Origin: CAVQAH01 sp963784195
Lineage (GTDB): Bacteria > Acidobacteriota > Vicinamibacteria > Vicinamibacterales > 2-12-FULL-66-21
DNA length: 64,000 bases
Reading direction: 5' to 3'
NCBI GenBank assembly: GCA_963784195.1
Contig: CAWARA010000001.1
Location: 59,116 to 123,115 of the forward strand
In this document: in pieces, positions 1-8,759 of the stretch
Position numbering within the stretch: the stretch's first letter is position 1
Layout: every line of letters begins with the position of its first letter
The notes under the pieces: model-generated
What the model saw: only the letters and a program-made list of their open reading frames with translations
Databases searched by the model: none
What the model was told of the DNA's origin: nothing
Translations under genes and position numbers: made by a program

Positions 1-1049
1 GATCGCCGAAATCCAGTTTGCGCGCGGCGCCGTCGATGGGCTGGATCCACACACCTGTGCGCGTTCCGTCGGCGGCGCCGACCAGCAGCGACCGGCTGTC
101 TTTCATCCACGTGGCGGTCAGAATGTGGCGGTCGAGCCCGCTCGTGACACTGCGTCCTTCGCCGCCTGTCGCGGGTGCCACGACAATCTCGGTGTTGTTC
201 TTCGTCTGACCTCCACGGGGAAACCAATACGCGATTTGTTTCCCGTCGGGTGAGACCTGCGGCTGCGCTTCGTTATGCGTCCGAGTCGTGAGCGAGCGAA
301 TCTTGCCCGTCTCGACGTCCACCAGCTGAATGGTGTTCTGATCGAAATCGCCGGAGTAGGCCGTCGGCCGCCGTTCGATGGCGATCGTCTTTCCATCAGG
401 CGACCAGGACGGCTGGGGAGGCGGGGCGCCGGGAGGGTAGGTGATCGGCAGCGACCACGACCCCGAGGTGATGCGGCGTGCCTGTCCACCCTCGGCTGGC
501 ACCGTCCAGAGGTGCGAGGCCATTGGCGTGTCCACCTGCAGAAAGCTGTTGTTCTGGATCTCGAACGAGCGGTTGAACCGCTCCTTGCCTTCGCGTTTCG
601 GCGGCTCGTCGAGCGCCGCGTAGGCGAACGCGCCGCCATCGGGACGCCACGAATACGTCTGCACGGCGGTCGGTGACGTCGTCACCTGCCGTCGCCTCGC
701 CGCCGCTTATCGGCAGAACGAAGAGCTGCGCGCGGTTTTCGACGGCTGCAAGAAAGGCGAGCGACGCGCCATCGGGCGACCAGGCGGGGGAAGTCAGCCC
801 TCGTCTCGAGCTCAGCACACGATGCGACTTCGTCGCGATATCAACCTGAACGAGCTCAGGGTCGTACCGATTCTCCTCGAGGTTCGCGCGGCTGACGACG
901 ATGGCGACCGAACGGCCGTCAGGGGCGATCGCCGGGTCGGAGACCCGCACGATTTTCGATGGCGTATCGAGATCGAAGCGAGGACCATTTGCCGTCGAGG
1001 TGACGGTTAGCAGCAGAGCCACGATGGAGGTCCGGATCAGCATGGACAT
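1..1049 (-). CDS. S9 family peptidase (dipeptidyl-peptidase IV-like), N-terminal beta-propeller part, cut by window edge
   Basis: The protein starts at ATG 1049 behind an AGGAGA ribosome site and has a short signal peptide (MSMLIRTSIVALLLTVTSTA), so it is exported. What is visible is a TolB/WD40-like propeller with repeated SPDG/APDG blades (for example WSPDGASLAFL and VSPDGKQIAYWF), as found ahead of the alpha/beta-hydrolase domain in acylaminoacyl- and dipeptidyl-peptidases. The catalytic domain lies beyond base 1. Around 685 the frame slips by one extra base; blades continue in the new frame without loss, so I treat it as one gene. A TolB-like propeller of another kind is possible. Confidence 0.8.
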
Positions 1050-1216
1050 CGCGCATCTCCTGAGAGTGTGGACCGCATCCGAATGGCAGAGTCTCGCACA
1101 GGCCCGGGCCGTGGCGCCACCAAAGGCTGTGCCGTCGATGGAACAGCCCCGAACTGCTGGCTTGACTCGCGACCATCGGTGCTGCGCGGTCGTCATAACC
1201 AGGAAGGGAGGTACAC

Positions 1217-1754
1217 GTGTCAGGAAGTACGATCGTACGAACAAGCTGCTCACCTCATCGACCCCGCACAACTGGAAACGATCAACGTGCTCGGTCCGAC
1301 GATTCAGTTTCTGACGCAGCCGGAAGAACTCAACGCGCCGTGCATCATGCGGGGGACCATCCCGGCCGGCGTGTCCGTCCCGCTGCACAAACATGCGGAT
1401 CCGGAAACATTCCTCATGATCTCTGGCAGCGTCGAGGGACTCATCTGCAGGAACGACGCATTCGAATGGGTCAGGATCGGCCCTGGCGCGATCTTCCATG
1501 TGCCGACCGATGCGAAACATGCCTGGCGCAACCTGGGTCAGACGCCTGCGGAGATGATCATCGTCAGCACTTCGAGGATGGGCCGTTTCTTTCAGGAACT
1601 GGGTACGCCGGATGTGCCCGGTGCGCCGCCTGCGCGACCGTCAGAGGCAGAGATTCACCGCTTTCTGAACGTGGCCGCCAGATATGGTTACTGGAACGCG
1701 AAGCCGGAGGAAAACGCGCAGGGTAGGGATTCGAGTCTGAAAGTTCGACACTGA
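1217..1754 (+). CDS. Cupin-domain protein
   Basis: A single-domain cupin of about 178 residues. Metal-binding motif 1 is visible as PLHKHADPETFLMISG, with the HxH and E of the cupin fold, and motif 2 as FHVPTDAKHAWRN. Such small cupins bind a metal and may be dioxygenases, isomerases or sensors; the substrate cannot be read from sequence. The only start with a good ribosome site (GGGAGG) is GTG 1217, which is one frame away from the conserved domain; removing one A near 1237 joins MSGSTIVRT to AAHLIDPAQLE. I take this as one gene with a one-base slip. It is transcribed away from the S9 peptidase gene and convergent with the DUF2959 gene. Confidence 0.75.
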
Positions 1755-1776
1755 GCGCGAAAATGACTCGGCTCGG

Positions 1777-1856
1777 TTCGTAGTTCGTGGTTCGTCGCTC
1801 GTGGCTCGAAGAGCATTTTCACTGATCTGGCTCTCCACGACGAGCGACGAACTACG
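1777..1856. repeat. Heptamer foldback array (GTTCGTN family), probable two-way terminator
   Basis: The left arm holds heptamers GTTCGTA, GTTCGTG, GTTCGTC, GCTCGTG. The right arm, from 1835 to 1856, is its reverse complement except that one heptamer unit is missing. It lies between the convergent cupin and DUF2959 genes. The same heptamer family recurs as a single arm at 12856-12890. Confidence 0.75.
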
Positions 1857-1887
1857 GCTGGGCCACGCGGGTGCGGTCGATGTTCGC

Positions 1888-2572
1888 TCAGGTCGTAGAG
1901 GCCTTCAAACCCTGGAAGTAGGCATTCGCTTTCGCAATGGCCTGGTCGATCTTCGAGAAGGTCTCGGCTCCTTGTGCGTTCAGCTTGTCCGCCTGCGGCT
2001 TCAGTGATGTCATTGCAGACGGCGTCAGATCGCTGCCGAGAAACGTGATCTGGTCGGCGAGCTGTTTTCGGAGCGGCTCCATCGCTCCGCCGGCGTCTCG
2101 CAGGGACGCCAGGACGCTACCAAACTCCTGCTGACTGGCCGCCAGCCGCTGCTGCGCCTGCTTCTGGAGCTCGGGATCCTGAATGCCCTTGATGGACTCG
2201 GCGCGCCCACTGAAGTACGTATCACCCGTCTTCTGCATCGCCTCGACCTTCTCGCGTGCTTCGGCGACCTTGTCGTTCATGGAGTCGGACGACTTGATCA
2301 GCTTCTTGTAGTCGCCTTTCATGTCCTTCGAGGGCTGCGTGACAAGGGCGTTATACGAGTCGAGCGTCTTCTGCAGCTGCGTCTTGCCGTTGGTCAACGC
2401 CTGAGATGTGGTTCCTCCGGCCTTGACGAATTTATCGGTTTCCTTGAGACCCTGCGTCCGGCTGCGCTCCGCTGTTTGGCTCGTTTGGCCGGTCACCGCA
2501 ACCGTCATCATCAGCATGGATCAGCATGACAGCGGCGGGGATGGGTGAGACTCGACTGAAGGTCCTGCGCAT
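1888..2572 (-). CDS. DUF2959 family exported coiled-coil protein
   Basis: A helical protein of about 227 residues, rich in Lys, Glu and Gln, matching the DUF2959 family; its function is unknown. The conserved part runs from KDMKGDYKKLIKS to the end, with long amphipathic helices. ATG 2572 has an AAAAGGAG ribosome site and starts a signal peptide (MRRTFSRVSPIPAAVML); the mature frame joins after removing one C near 2517, giving VMLIMLMMTVAVTG. A shorter start at 2517 (MLMMTVAVTG) is open but lacks a ribosome site. Monocistronic, convergent with the cupin gene across the foldback array. Confidence 0.7.
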
Positions 2573-2751
2573 AGACTGCTCCTTTTGCTTCCGCACATTT
2601 CGCCCGGAAAAGAACAGGAGGTTCAAGAGGCATGCCGATGGAACTCACGGCCATTTTGCACCTGCGAGCATCCAAGAGCAGGAGATCCGCGGGATATCGT
2701 GGCGTGCCGCTGAATCCGACGTGAAAGACGCGGCTCATCCGCGCTGAGCGC

Positions 2752-4560
2752 TCACTCATACGCCGCCGCCTGAATGCCATAGAGCTGCGCATATTGCCCG
2801 CGCTTCTTCATCAGCTCCTCGTGGGCGCCCACTTCGATCACACGGGACCCGTCCATCACCACGATCAGATCTGCCATCCGCACGGTGGAAAACCGGTGTG
2901 ACACGAGGATGGTGATGCGTCCGTCGCCGGCCGCAGCGCGCACGGCACCGGCATAACGCTCGAACAGTGCGTGCTCCGTCTCGGCATCGAGGGCAGCCGT
3001 CGGCTCGTCGAGCACCAGCACGAGCGGACGATCGCGCATGAAGCCCCGCGCCAGCGCGAGCTTCTGCCACTGGCCGAAGCTGACGTCCACACCGTCCGGC
3101 CACGCCGGACCGAGCTGGCTCTCGAGACCCGCAGGCAGCCTGGCGATCACGTCCTCGGCGCCCGCACGGCTCACGGCGCGCGTGACGGCTGGCTCGTCGG
3201 CGATGCGCGGGAGGTCGCCGATGCCGATCGTCTGACGCGCCAGGAACTCGAACCGGAAGAAATCCTGGAACGCACCGGCCATGCGGGCACGCCAGTCCAC
3301 AGCGGGGATGCGAGTCAAGTCGTTCCCGTCGATCAGGATGCGGCCGCGCGTGGCGTCGTACATCTTGGCGAGCAGCTTGACCAGGGTCGTCTTGCCCGCC
3401 CCGTTCTCGCCGACAATCGCCACGACCCTGCCGGCGGGCAACGCGAGATTGATGTCGTCGAGAACGAGTCGATCGGTCCCTGGATAGGCGAACGACACGT
3501 GCTCGAACCGGATGCCGTCCGCGAGACGATCCGGCGCAGGTCGATCGGCGGCCGCGACGATCGAGGCCGCGTAGTCCTCGAGCCAGGCGAGGCGCTTGGC
3601 GGAATCCATCCAGAACCGCAGGAACCCTATCTCACCTACGGTGGCGCCGACGTAGTAGGAGAGTCGCGATCCCGCGGCCAGGACCAGGAGGACGTCCGCG
3701 GCTGGCGCGCGGAGCGTTGACGACACGAAGACGATCGCGCCCACATAGGCAGTGCCGAAGATTGCCCACGCCAATGTGTGCCATGCCGCTGACGTCCATC
3801 GCGCACCCCGGACGGGCCGGTTGCCGGCTTCAAACGCCTGACGGCGGTTCACGGCAAGACGGTCGCCGATCCCAATGACGCGCACCTCCTTGCCGGGCGT
3901 TGCCATGGTCGCCACGTCGAACAGGTGGCGCGCCAGCCTCGACAATGAGGCGCCGCGCTCGAATGCGGTTCGCTCAACTGCCGGACGCCAGGACGACGTG
4001 AGCACCGTCGGCAGCGCAAAGATCGCGAGCAGCGACAGCGCCGGGTGAATGGACATCAGCAGAGCGATCGTCACCGCCAGACGCAGGATCCATCCGCATG
4101 TCGAGAAGAGCGACATGTACATGTGGTCCAGCATGAAGACCTGGTTGCGGAGCACGGACAGGCGGTCCAGGTACTCGGGGCGTTCCTGGTGCGCGATGGT
4201 GGTGATCGAAGCCAGCAGCCGCGCTACGTGTGACTCGAGCGCGATGGTGACCTTGTCGCGGAACCGGCGCTGCACACGGGTGCTGACGGTCTGGAGGAAC
4301 CACGTCGCGGTGGCGGACACGCCGATTGCCACGGCTGCGAATCGGACGAGGCGCCAGTCCCCTGCGATGGTCCCTTCGCCAATCAGCATGAACCAGTAAG
4401 CGAGGAGCGCGTCCGGAAGCGCCGACAACACCGCCAGCGTGAAGGCGGCCAGGATCAGCGTTGGCTCATGGTGATAGCCCAGCTTGCACACCCGCCACAT
4501 CGAGGAGAGGGCCGGCGGCAGATCGTCGCGCTTCAGCGTCTGCTCAGGCGAGGACGTCAT
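2752..4560 (-). CDS. ABC exporter half-transporter (fused permease and ATPase), second of a pair
   Basis: 602 residues: a six-helix exporter membrane domain (about residues 30-320) followed by an ATPase domain. Walker A GENGAGKTT is at about 384-392, Walker B LVLVLDEPTAALD near 513-525, and the H-loop is LVSHRFSTVR. The signature reads VSFGQ instead of LSGGQ, while the partner protein has a regular LSGGQ, which suggests a heterodimer with one weakened ATP site. It overlaps the upstream half-transporter gene by 17 nt, so the two are coupled in translation. Substrate unknown; the last gene of the 2.75-11.2 kb block. Confidence 0.9.
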   Translation of the reverse strand: MTSSPEQTLKRDDLPPALSSMWRVCKLGYHHEPTLILAAFTLAVLSALPDALLAYWFMLIGEGTIAGDWRLVRFAAVAIGVSATATWFLQTVSTRVQRRFRDKVTIALESHVARLLASITTIAHQERPEYLDRLSVLRNQVFMLDHMYMSLFSTCGWILRLAVTIALLMSIHPALSLLAIFALPTVLTSSWRPAVERTAFERGASLSRLARHLFDVATMATPGKEVRVIGIGDRLAVNRRQAFEAGNRPVRGARWTSAAWHTLAWAIFGTAYVGAIVFVSSTLRAPAADVLLVLAAGSRLSYYVGATVGEIGFLRFWMDSAKRLAWLEDYAASIVAAADRPAPDRLADGIRFEHVSFAYPGTDRLVLDDINLALPAGRVVAIVGENGAGKTTLVKLLAKMYDATRGRILIDGNDLTRIPAVDWRARMAGAFQDFFRFEFLARQTIGIGDLPRIADEPAVTRAVSRAGAEDVIARLPAGLESQLGPAWPDGVDVSFGQWQKLALARGFMRDRPLVLVLDEPTAALDAETEHALFERYAGAVRAAAGDGRITILVSHRFSTVRMADLIVVMDGSRVIEVGAHEELMKKRGQYAQLYGIQAAAYE

Positions 4561-6361
4561 AGCTCCTGCCTTCTTCGTCTTCGGCGCCGAAGCGCTGCGC
4601 CTGAAGATCGAACATCGTGCGGTAGCGCCCGTTCAGAGACATCAGCTCGTCGTGCGTGCCAAGCTCGACGACTCTTCCTTTCTCGAGCACGCAGATGCGG
4701 TCGGCCTTTCGGACGGTCGAAAAGCGATGCGAGATCAGGATCGTCGTGCAATGGCGCGTTGCCGCCAGGATGCGCTCGAAGATCTCCGCCTCGCCGCGCA
4801 CGTCGAGCTGCGCGGTCGGCTCATCGAGCAGAACGACACCGGCGCCTATCTTGACGGCGCACAGCGCGCGGGCGAGAGCCACGCGTTGCCACTGGCCGCC
4901 GGAGAGGTCGATGCCTCCTTCGTACCCTCGCGCTACGATCGTGTCGAGCGACGCCAGCGCGGATGCGCCAGCGCCTTCCAGCGCCTCGCGCACGACATCG
5001 TCGGGCGCACCGCCGGGCGCGACGTTGTCGCGCAAGGGGAGCTCGAAGCGCGTGAAATCCTGGAAGACCGCGGTCAGCCGCGACCGCCATGCACCGATGT
5101 CCAGGTCGCGCAGGTCCAACCCGTCGATTTCGATCGCACCTGACTGTGGGTCATAGAGCCGGCAGAGCAGCTTGGCCAGGGTGGTCTTGCCCGCGCCGTT
5201 CTGCCCGACGATCGCAAGTGAGGAACCCGCGGGAATCGTGAGATCGAAGCCGTCCAGAACGGTGGAGCCCCCCGGGTAGGCAAAGCCGACGTTGCGGAAG
5301 CGGATCTCGCGCCCCGGCAAACCGGCCGACGGGCGTCGCCCTGACTCAAGGTGACCCGCTGAGGCCATGGCCGGCTCCAGGCGGGATACCGCCGCAACCG
5401 GCGCTGACGCGCCGTCCAGCGCCCAGCTCAACCCGCCGAACGCGATGGCGGACGTGCCCACGACGCATTGGCCGTAGACGACGATCTCGCCAAGGCTGAT
5501 GCGGCCGTCAGCCGCGGCAGACACCAGCGACCAGAGCACGAAAACGTTGGCCGCGGTGACCAGCAGCAGGCACCAGAGAAGCGGCCGCTCGCGGAGCCGC
5601 GTCGCCTCGTATTGCAGCTGGTGCAGGCGCGTACGCCGCGCGACGAACCGGTCGATCGTCCAGTCCGCGAGACCGAACAAGCGCAACTCCTTGCTCGCCG
5701 GCGGATCGACGGCAAGACGGTAGTTGTATTCGGCGACCCGCTGCGCGCTGCGGACTTCATCCGTGTTGCGGTCCTGCCAGACGGCGCTCTCGCGCAGCAG
5801 GCGATGGGTTGCGAGCCACGCGCCACCGAGCACCAGTGGTGCCCACCACGCGTAGCCAAACAGGACGAGCGCGGCGGCGAACCCGCCGACCATACCGACC
5901 AGGCCATCCGCGATGAAGTCCATCGAGTACGACAGCGGGGGGCCGGTCATACCGAGATCGAAGTCGCGCGCGACGGTAAGGTCAGCGGTCAACCCAGGGT
6001 CTTCGAGATGGCCCATCCCCGGCGGCCGGATACTCGCCTCCGTCAGGCGTTCGTACAGGAATGCCGCCGTGCGATCGCCCAGGTTGTGGCTGATGGCCGT
6101 GTGAATCGGGCCCAGCACCTGCAGCAGGACGAAGACGATGCCTCCGACTGCCAGCGGGCCGGTGAGTGCCTCTCCGTGCTGCACGGCCGCGACCAGCGCA
6201 CCCATGGCGATCGCGAAGAGCGGCGGCAAGCCGCCCCGGAGGAGGAGCACCGCCCACCATGCGAATGCAAGGAGGCCATCAGCCTTGGGCAGCGCAGCGA
6301 AGAACTTCCACTCCTGACGCTGACGCAAGCGCGGCAATACACTCACGAGCCCGATCGCCAT
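4544..6361 (-). CDS. ABC exporter half-transporter (fused permease and ATPase), first of a pair
   Basis: 605 residues with an N-terminal membrane domain of several helices (AWWAVLLLRGG, GGIVFVLLQVLG and others) and a C-terminal ATPase: Walker A GQNGAGKTT, signature DLSGGQWQ, Walker B GVVLLDEPTAQLD, H-loop LISHRFSTVR. This is the usual layout of a bacterial lipid, peptide or drug exporter half. Its stop overlaps the start of the next half-transporter, and it begins 63 nt after the kinase stop, so it probably belongs to the same transcript. Substrate cannot be told. Confidence 0.9.
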   Translation of the reverse strand: MAIGLVSVLPRLRQRQEWKFFAALPKADGLLAFAWWAVLLLRGGLPPLFAIAMGALVAAVQHGEALTGPLAVGGIVFVLLQVLGPIHTAISHNLGDRTAAFLYERLTEASIRPPGMGHLEDPGLTADLTVARDFDLGMTGPPLSYSMDFIADGLVGMVGGFAAALVLFGYAWWAPLVLGGAWLATHRLLRESAVWQDRNTDEVRSAQRVAEYNYRLAVDPPASKELRLFGLADWTIDRFVARRTRLHQLQYEATRLRERPLLWCLLLVTAANVFVLWSLVSAAADGRISLGEIVVYGQCVVGTSAIAFGGLSWALDGASAPVAAVSRLEPAMASAGHLESGRRPSAGLPGREIRFRNVGFAYPGGSTVLDGFDLTIPAGSSLAIVGQNGAGKTTLAKLLCRLYDPQSGAIEIDGLDLRDLDIGAWRSRLTAVFQDFTRFELPLRDNVAPGGAPDDVVREALEGAGASALASLDTIVARGYEGGIDLSGGQWQRVALARALCAVKIGAGVVLLDEPTAQLDVRGEAEIFERILAATRHCTTILISHRFSTVRKADRICVLEKGRVVELGTHDELMSLNGRYRTMFDLQAQRFGAEDEEGRSYDVLA

Positions 6362-6424
6362 CCCGTCGATTCTCTTCGAGATCGCCTCGCGCTGGATTGT
6401 AGGAATTTGAACCCCAGGCTCGGT

Positions 6425-8759
6425 TCAGGCGGCCGTGAGATGCCCCAATCCCATTCGCCCAAGCAGAGCCTTGAATCGTGGATCCTCGCGCACCGGATCG
6501 AATTCCACCGCGGCTGTGATCAGCACCAGCGAACCGTCCCGCTCGTCGAAGGCGCGATCGAGCCACGTGAAGACACCGCCGAGATCGCCGAGACCGAGGT
6601 GTATCAGCGCAATCCACATCGCGGGAACATAGCCCTGCGATGCGCGCGCCGTGAGCTCCTGGAGGAGAGACATCGCCCGATCGCGGTTGCCGGAACGGCC
6701 GTACGCGTAGCCGAGGACGCCAATGTGGTTGACCGAGCGTCCGCCCAGCTCGATGGCCTTGTCGAACTCTGCAAATGCGCGGTCGTATTGCTCAATCTGC
6801 GTGCACACGTCGCCGAGGGCATAGTGCGCGAACGCAAACGATGGCTCGACTGCAAGGACCCGCTCGAAATGTTCGACTGCGCGAGCGTAGTCGTGACGGA
6901 AGTAGTGGAAGTAGCCAATGAGCGTTCTTACCTGCAGATGCAGAGGGTCCAGCCGCTCAGCCTCGTCCAGGCCTGCGCGGGCACGGTCGAACTGCCGCTC
7001 GAGCAGGATCAGCCGCCACGCGTCCGAGAAGTGGGCGGCAGCCGAACCGGGCCCCAGCTCCAGGGCGCGGGCCAGCCCAGCCTCCGCCGCCCTCCGATCC
7101 CAATCGTGGTTCATCGCGATTGCCGCGCGAACGCGATGCGCATCAGCCAGGTCCGGGTCGAGCTCGAGCGCCTTCTCGACCGCTGACCGCGCGTGAGGCA
7201 CCGTCTCGGCTGCCGACAGGATGCCCAGACCCGAGTAGAGCCAGATGTGACCTTCTGCGAGCGCGGCATACGCAGGGGCAAATGAGGCGTCCTGCGCGAT
7301 GGCGTGACGGAACTCCACCATCGCCCGCTTCATCGAATCCTCGTTCCACTTGTTCAGGGAATACATCCCTTTGAGATACGCGTCGTGGGCGTCCGCGTCG
7401 TACGACACGCGCCTTGGCGTTGCCATGTGCGCCGTCGCTACCGAATGCGTGTCCGCGCCACCGAGTCCACTCTTCAGCTCGTTGACGATCGTCGCCGCGA
7501 TCTCGTCCTGAATCGCGAACACGTCCGAGAGCTCTCGATCGAATCGTTTGGACCACAGCTGGTAGCCGTCGCCGGCGTTCACGAGCTGGGCGGTGACACG
7601 CACGCGGTCACCCGACTTGCGCACGCTGCCCTCGAGCGCGGTGCCGACACGCAATCGCCTTCCGATCTCGGTGACTTCCAGGTCTTTGCCCTGAAAGGCA
7701 AACGCCGAGGTCCGCGAGATGACGCGCAATCCGGACACTGTCGTCAGCGTGTTGATGATCTCCTCGGTAAGGCCGTGACAGAAGTACTCCTGATCCTTCT
7801 GAGGACTCATGTCCGCGAACGGCAGCACGACAATCGAGGACGGCATCCGCGAGTCGGCGGGAATACTCGTCGACGTGTCGCTGCGTACCCCAGTCGCATC
7901 GGCCCGTCTCACGTCCAGCAGGAGATCGCTCGCCGATTGATAACGTCGCTCCGGATCCTTTTCGATCGCTTTGTCGATGATCGCCTCGACCATGAAGGGA
8001 AGCGCGGGATTCAGCGATCGCGGCGCGGGGTGGCGCCGATTCAGGAGTTGATCGAACACCGCGGCCAGCGTCTCACCGTCGAACGGGGGCCGGCCGGTCG
8101 CCATTTCGAAGAAGACGACTCCCAGCGCGAAGAGGTCGGAGCGCTGGTCCAGCGTCCTGCCCAGCGCCTGTTCGGGCGACATGTAGCCCGCCGTACCGAA
8201 CGTCATACCGGTGCGCGTCTGATCGGTCGCGATCGTCACGGCCTCCGGGTCGTGTGCCGAAGCGGGCGCAAACAGCTTCGCCAATCCGAAGTCGAGAATC
8301 TTGACGCGATCGTCTTCGGTGATCATGACGTTGCCGGGTTTCAGGTCCCGATGCAGGATTCCCGCCGCGTGCGCGCAGGCGAGGCCCTCGGCCATCTGAG
8401 ACGCAAAGGACAGCGTTCTCGGGAGCGGCAGCGGCGCCCCGGCATCCAGGAGCTCACGCAGGCTCCTGCCGTTGACGAGCTCCATCGTGATGAAGAGCAG
8501 TCCCTCTTCTTCCTCGACCGAATACAGGTGAACGATGTTGGGGTGATTGAGGGCTGCGGCTGCGCGGGCCTCCCACTGGAATCGCGACCGGCGATCCGGT
8601 GAATCCGCGACTTCGGGTCGAAGAAGCTTGAGCGCCACGCGCCGCTCGAGCTTCGTGTCGGATGGCGACGTAAACCTCGCCCATGCCGCCGCGGCCGCGC
8701 GGTTCGAGCACGACGTAGTGGCCGAGCCGCCTGCCGATGAGAGCCTGGCCCTGGGCCAC
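6425..8759 (-). CDS. Serine/threonine protein kinase with TolB-like and TPR domains
   Basis: About 777 residues. The Pkn2-type kinase domain has the glycine loop (GRGGMGEVYVA), the ATP Lys (VALKLL), catalytic loop HRDLKPGNV, DFGLAKL and APE-like SPEQALG. It is followed by a TolB/FlgO-like domain (VVLPFADMSPQKDQEYF onward) and 6-7 TPR units to the end. No transmembrane helix is obvious, so it is likely cytoplasmic. The GTG start shares its G with the TAG stop of the upstream ATPase gene (8759-8761), implying translational coupling. One extra base near 8671 must be removed to read VASDTKLERRVALKLL. Confidence 0.88.

Noticed and set aside
5468..7186. Long open frame on the + strand opposite the ABC and kinase genes
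   Set aside because: Its product is Arg/His/Gln-rich with no fold signature, and it crosses the boundary between two clear minus-strand genes. It is an antisense frame of GC-rich coding DNA.
7304..8602. 432-codon open frame opposite the kinase gene
   Set aside because: Mirror frame of conserved kinase coding sequence, Arg/His-rich, without motifs.
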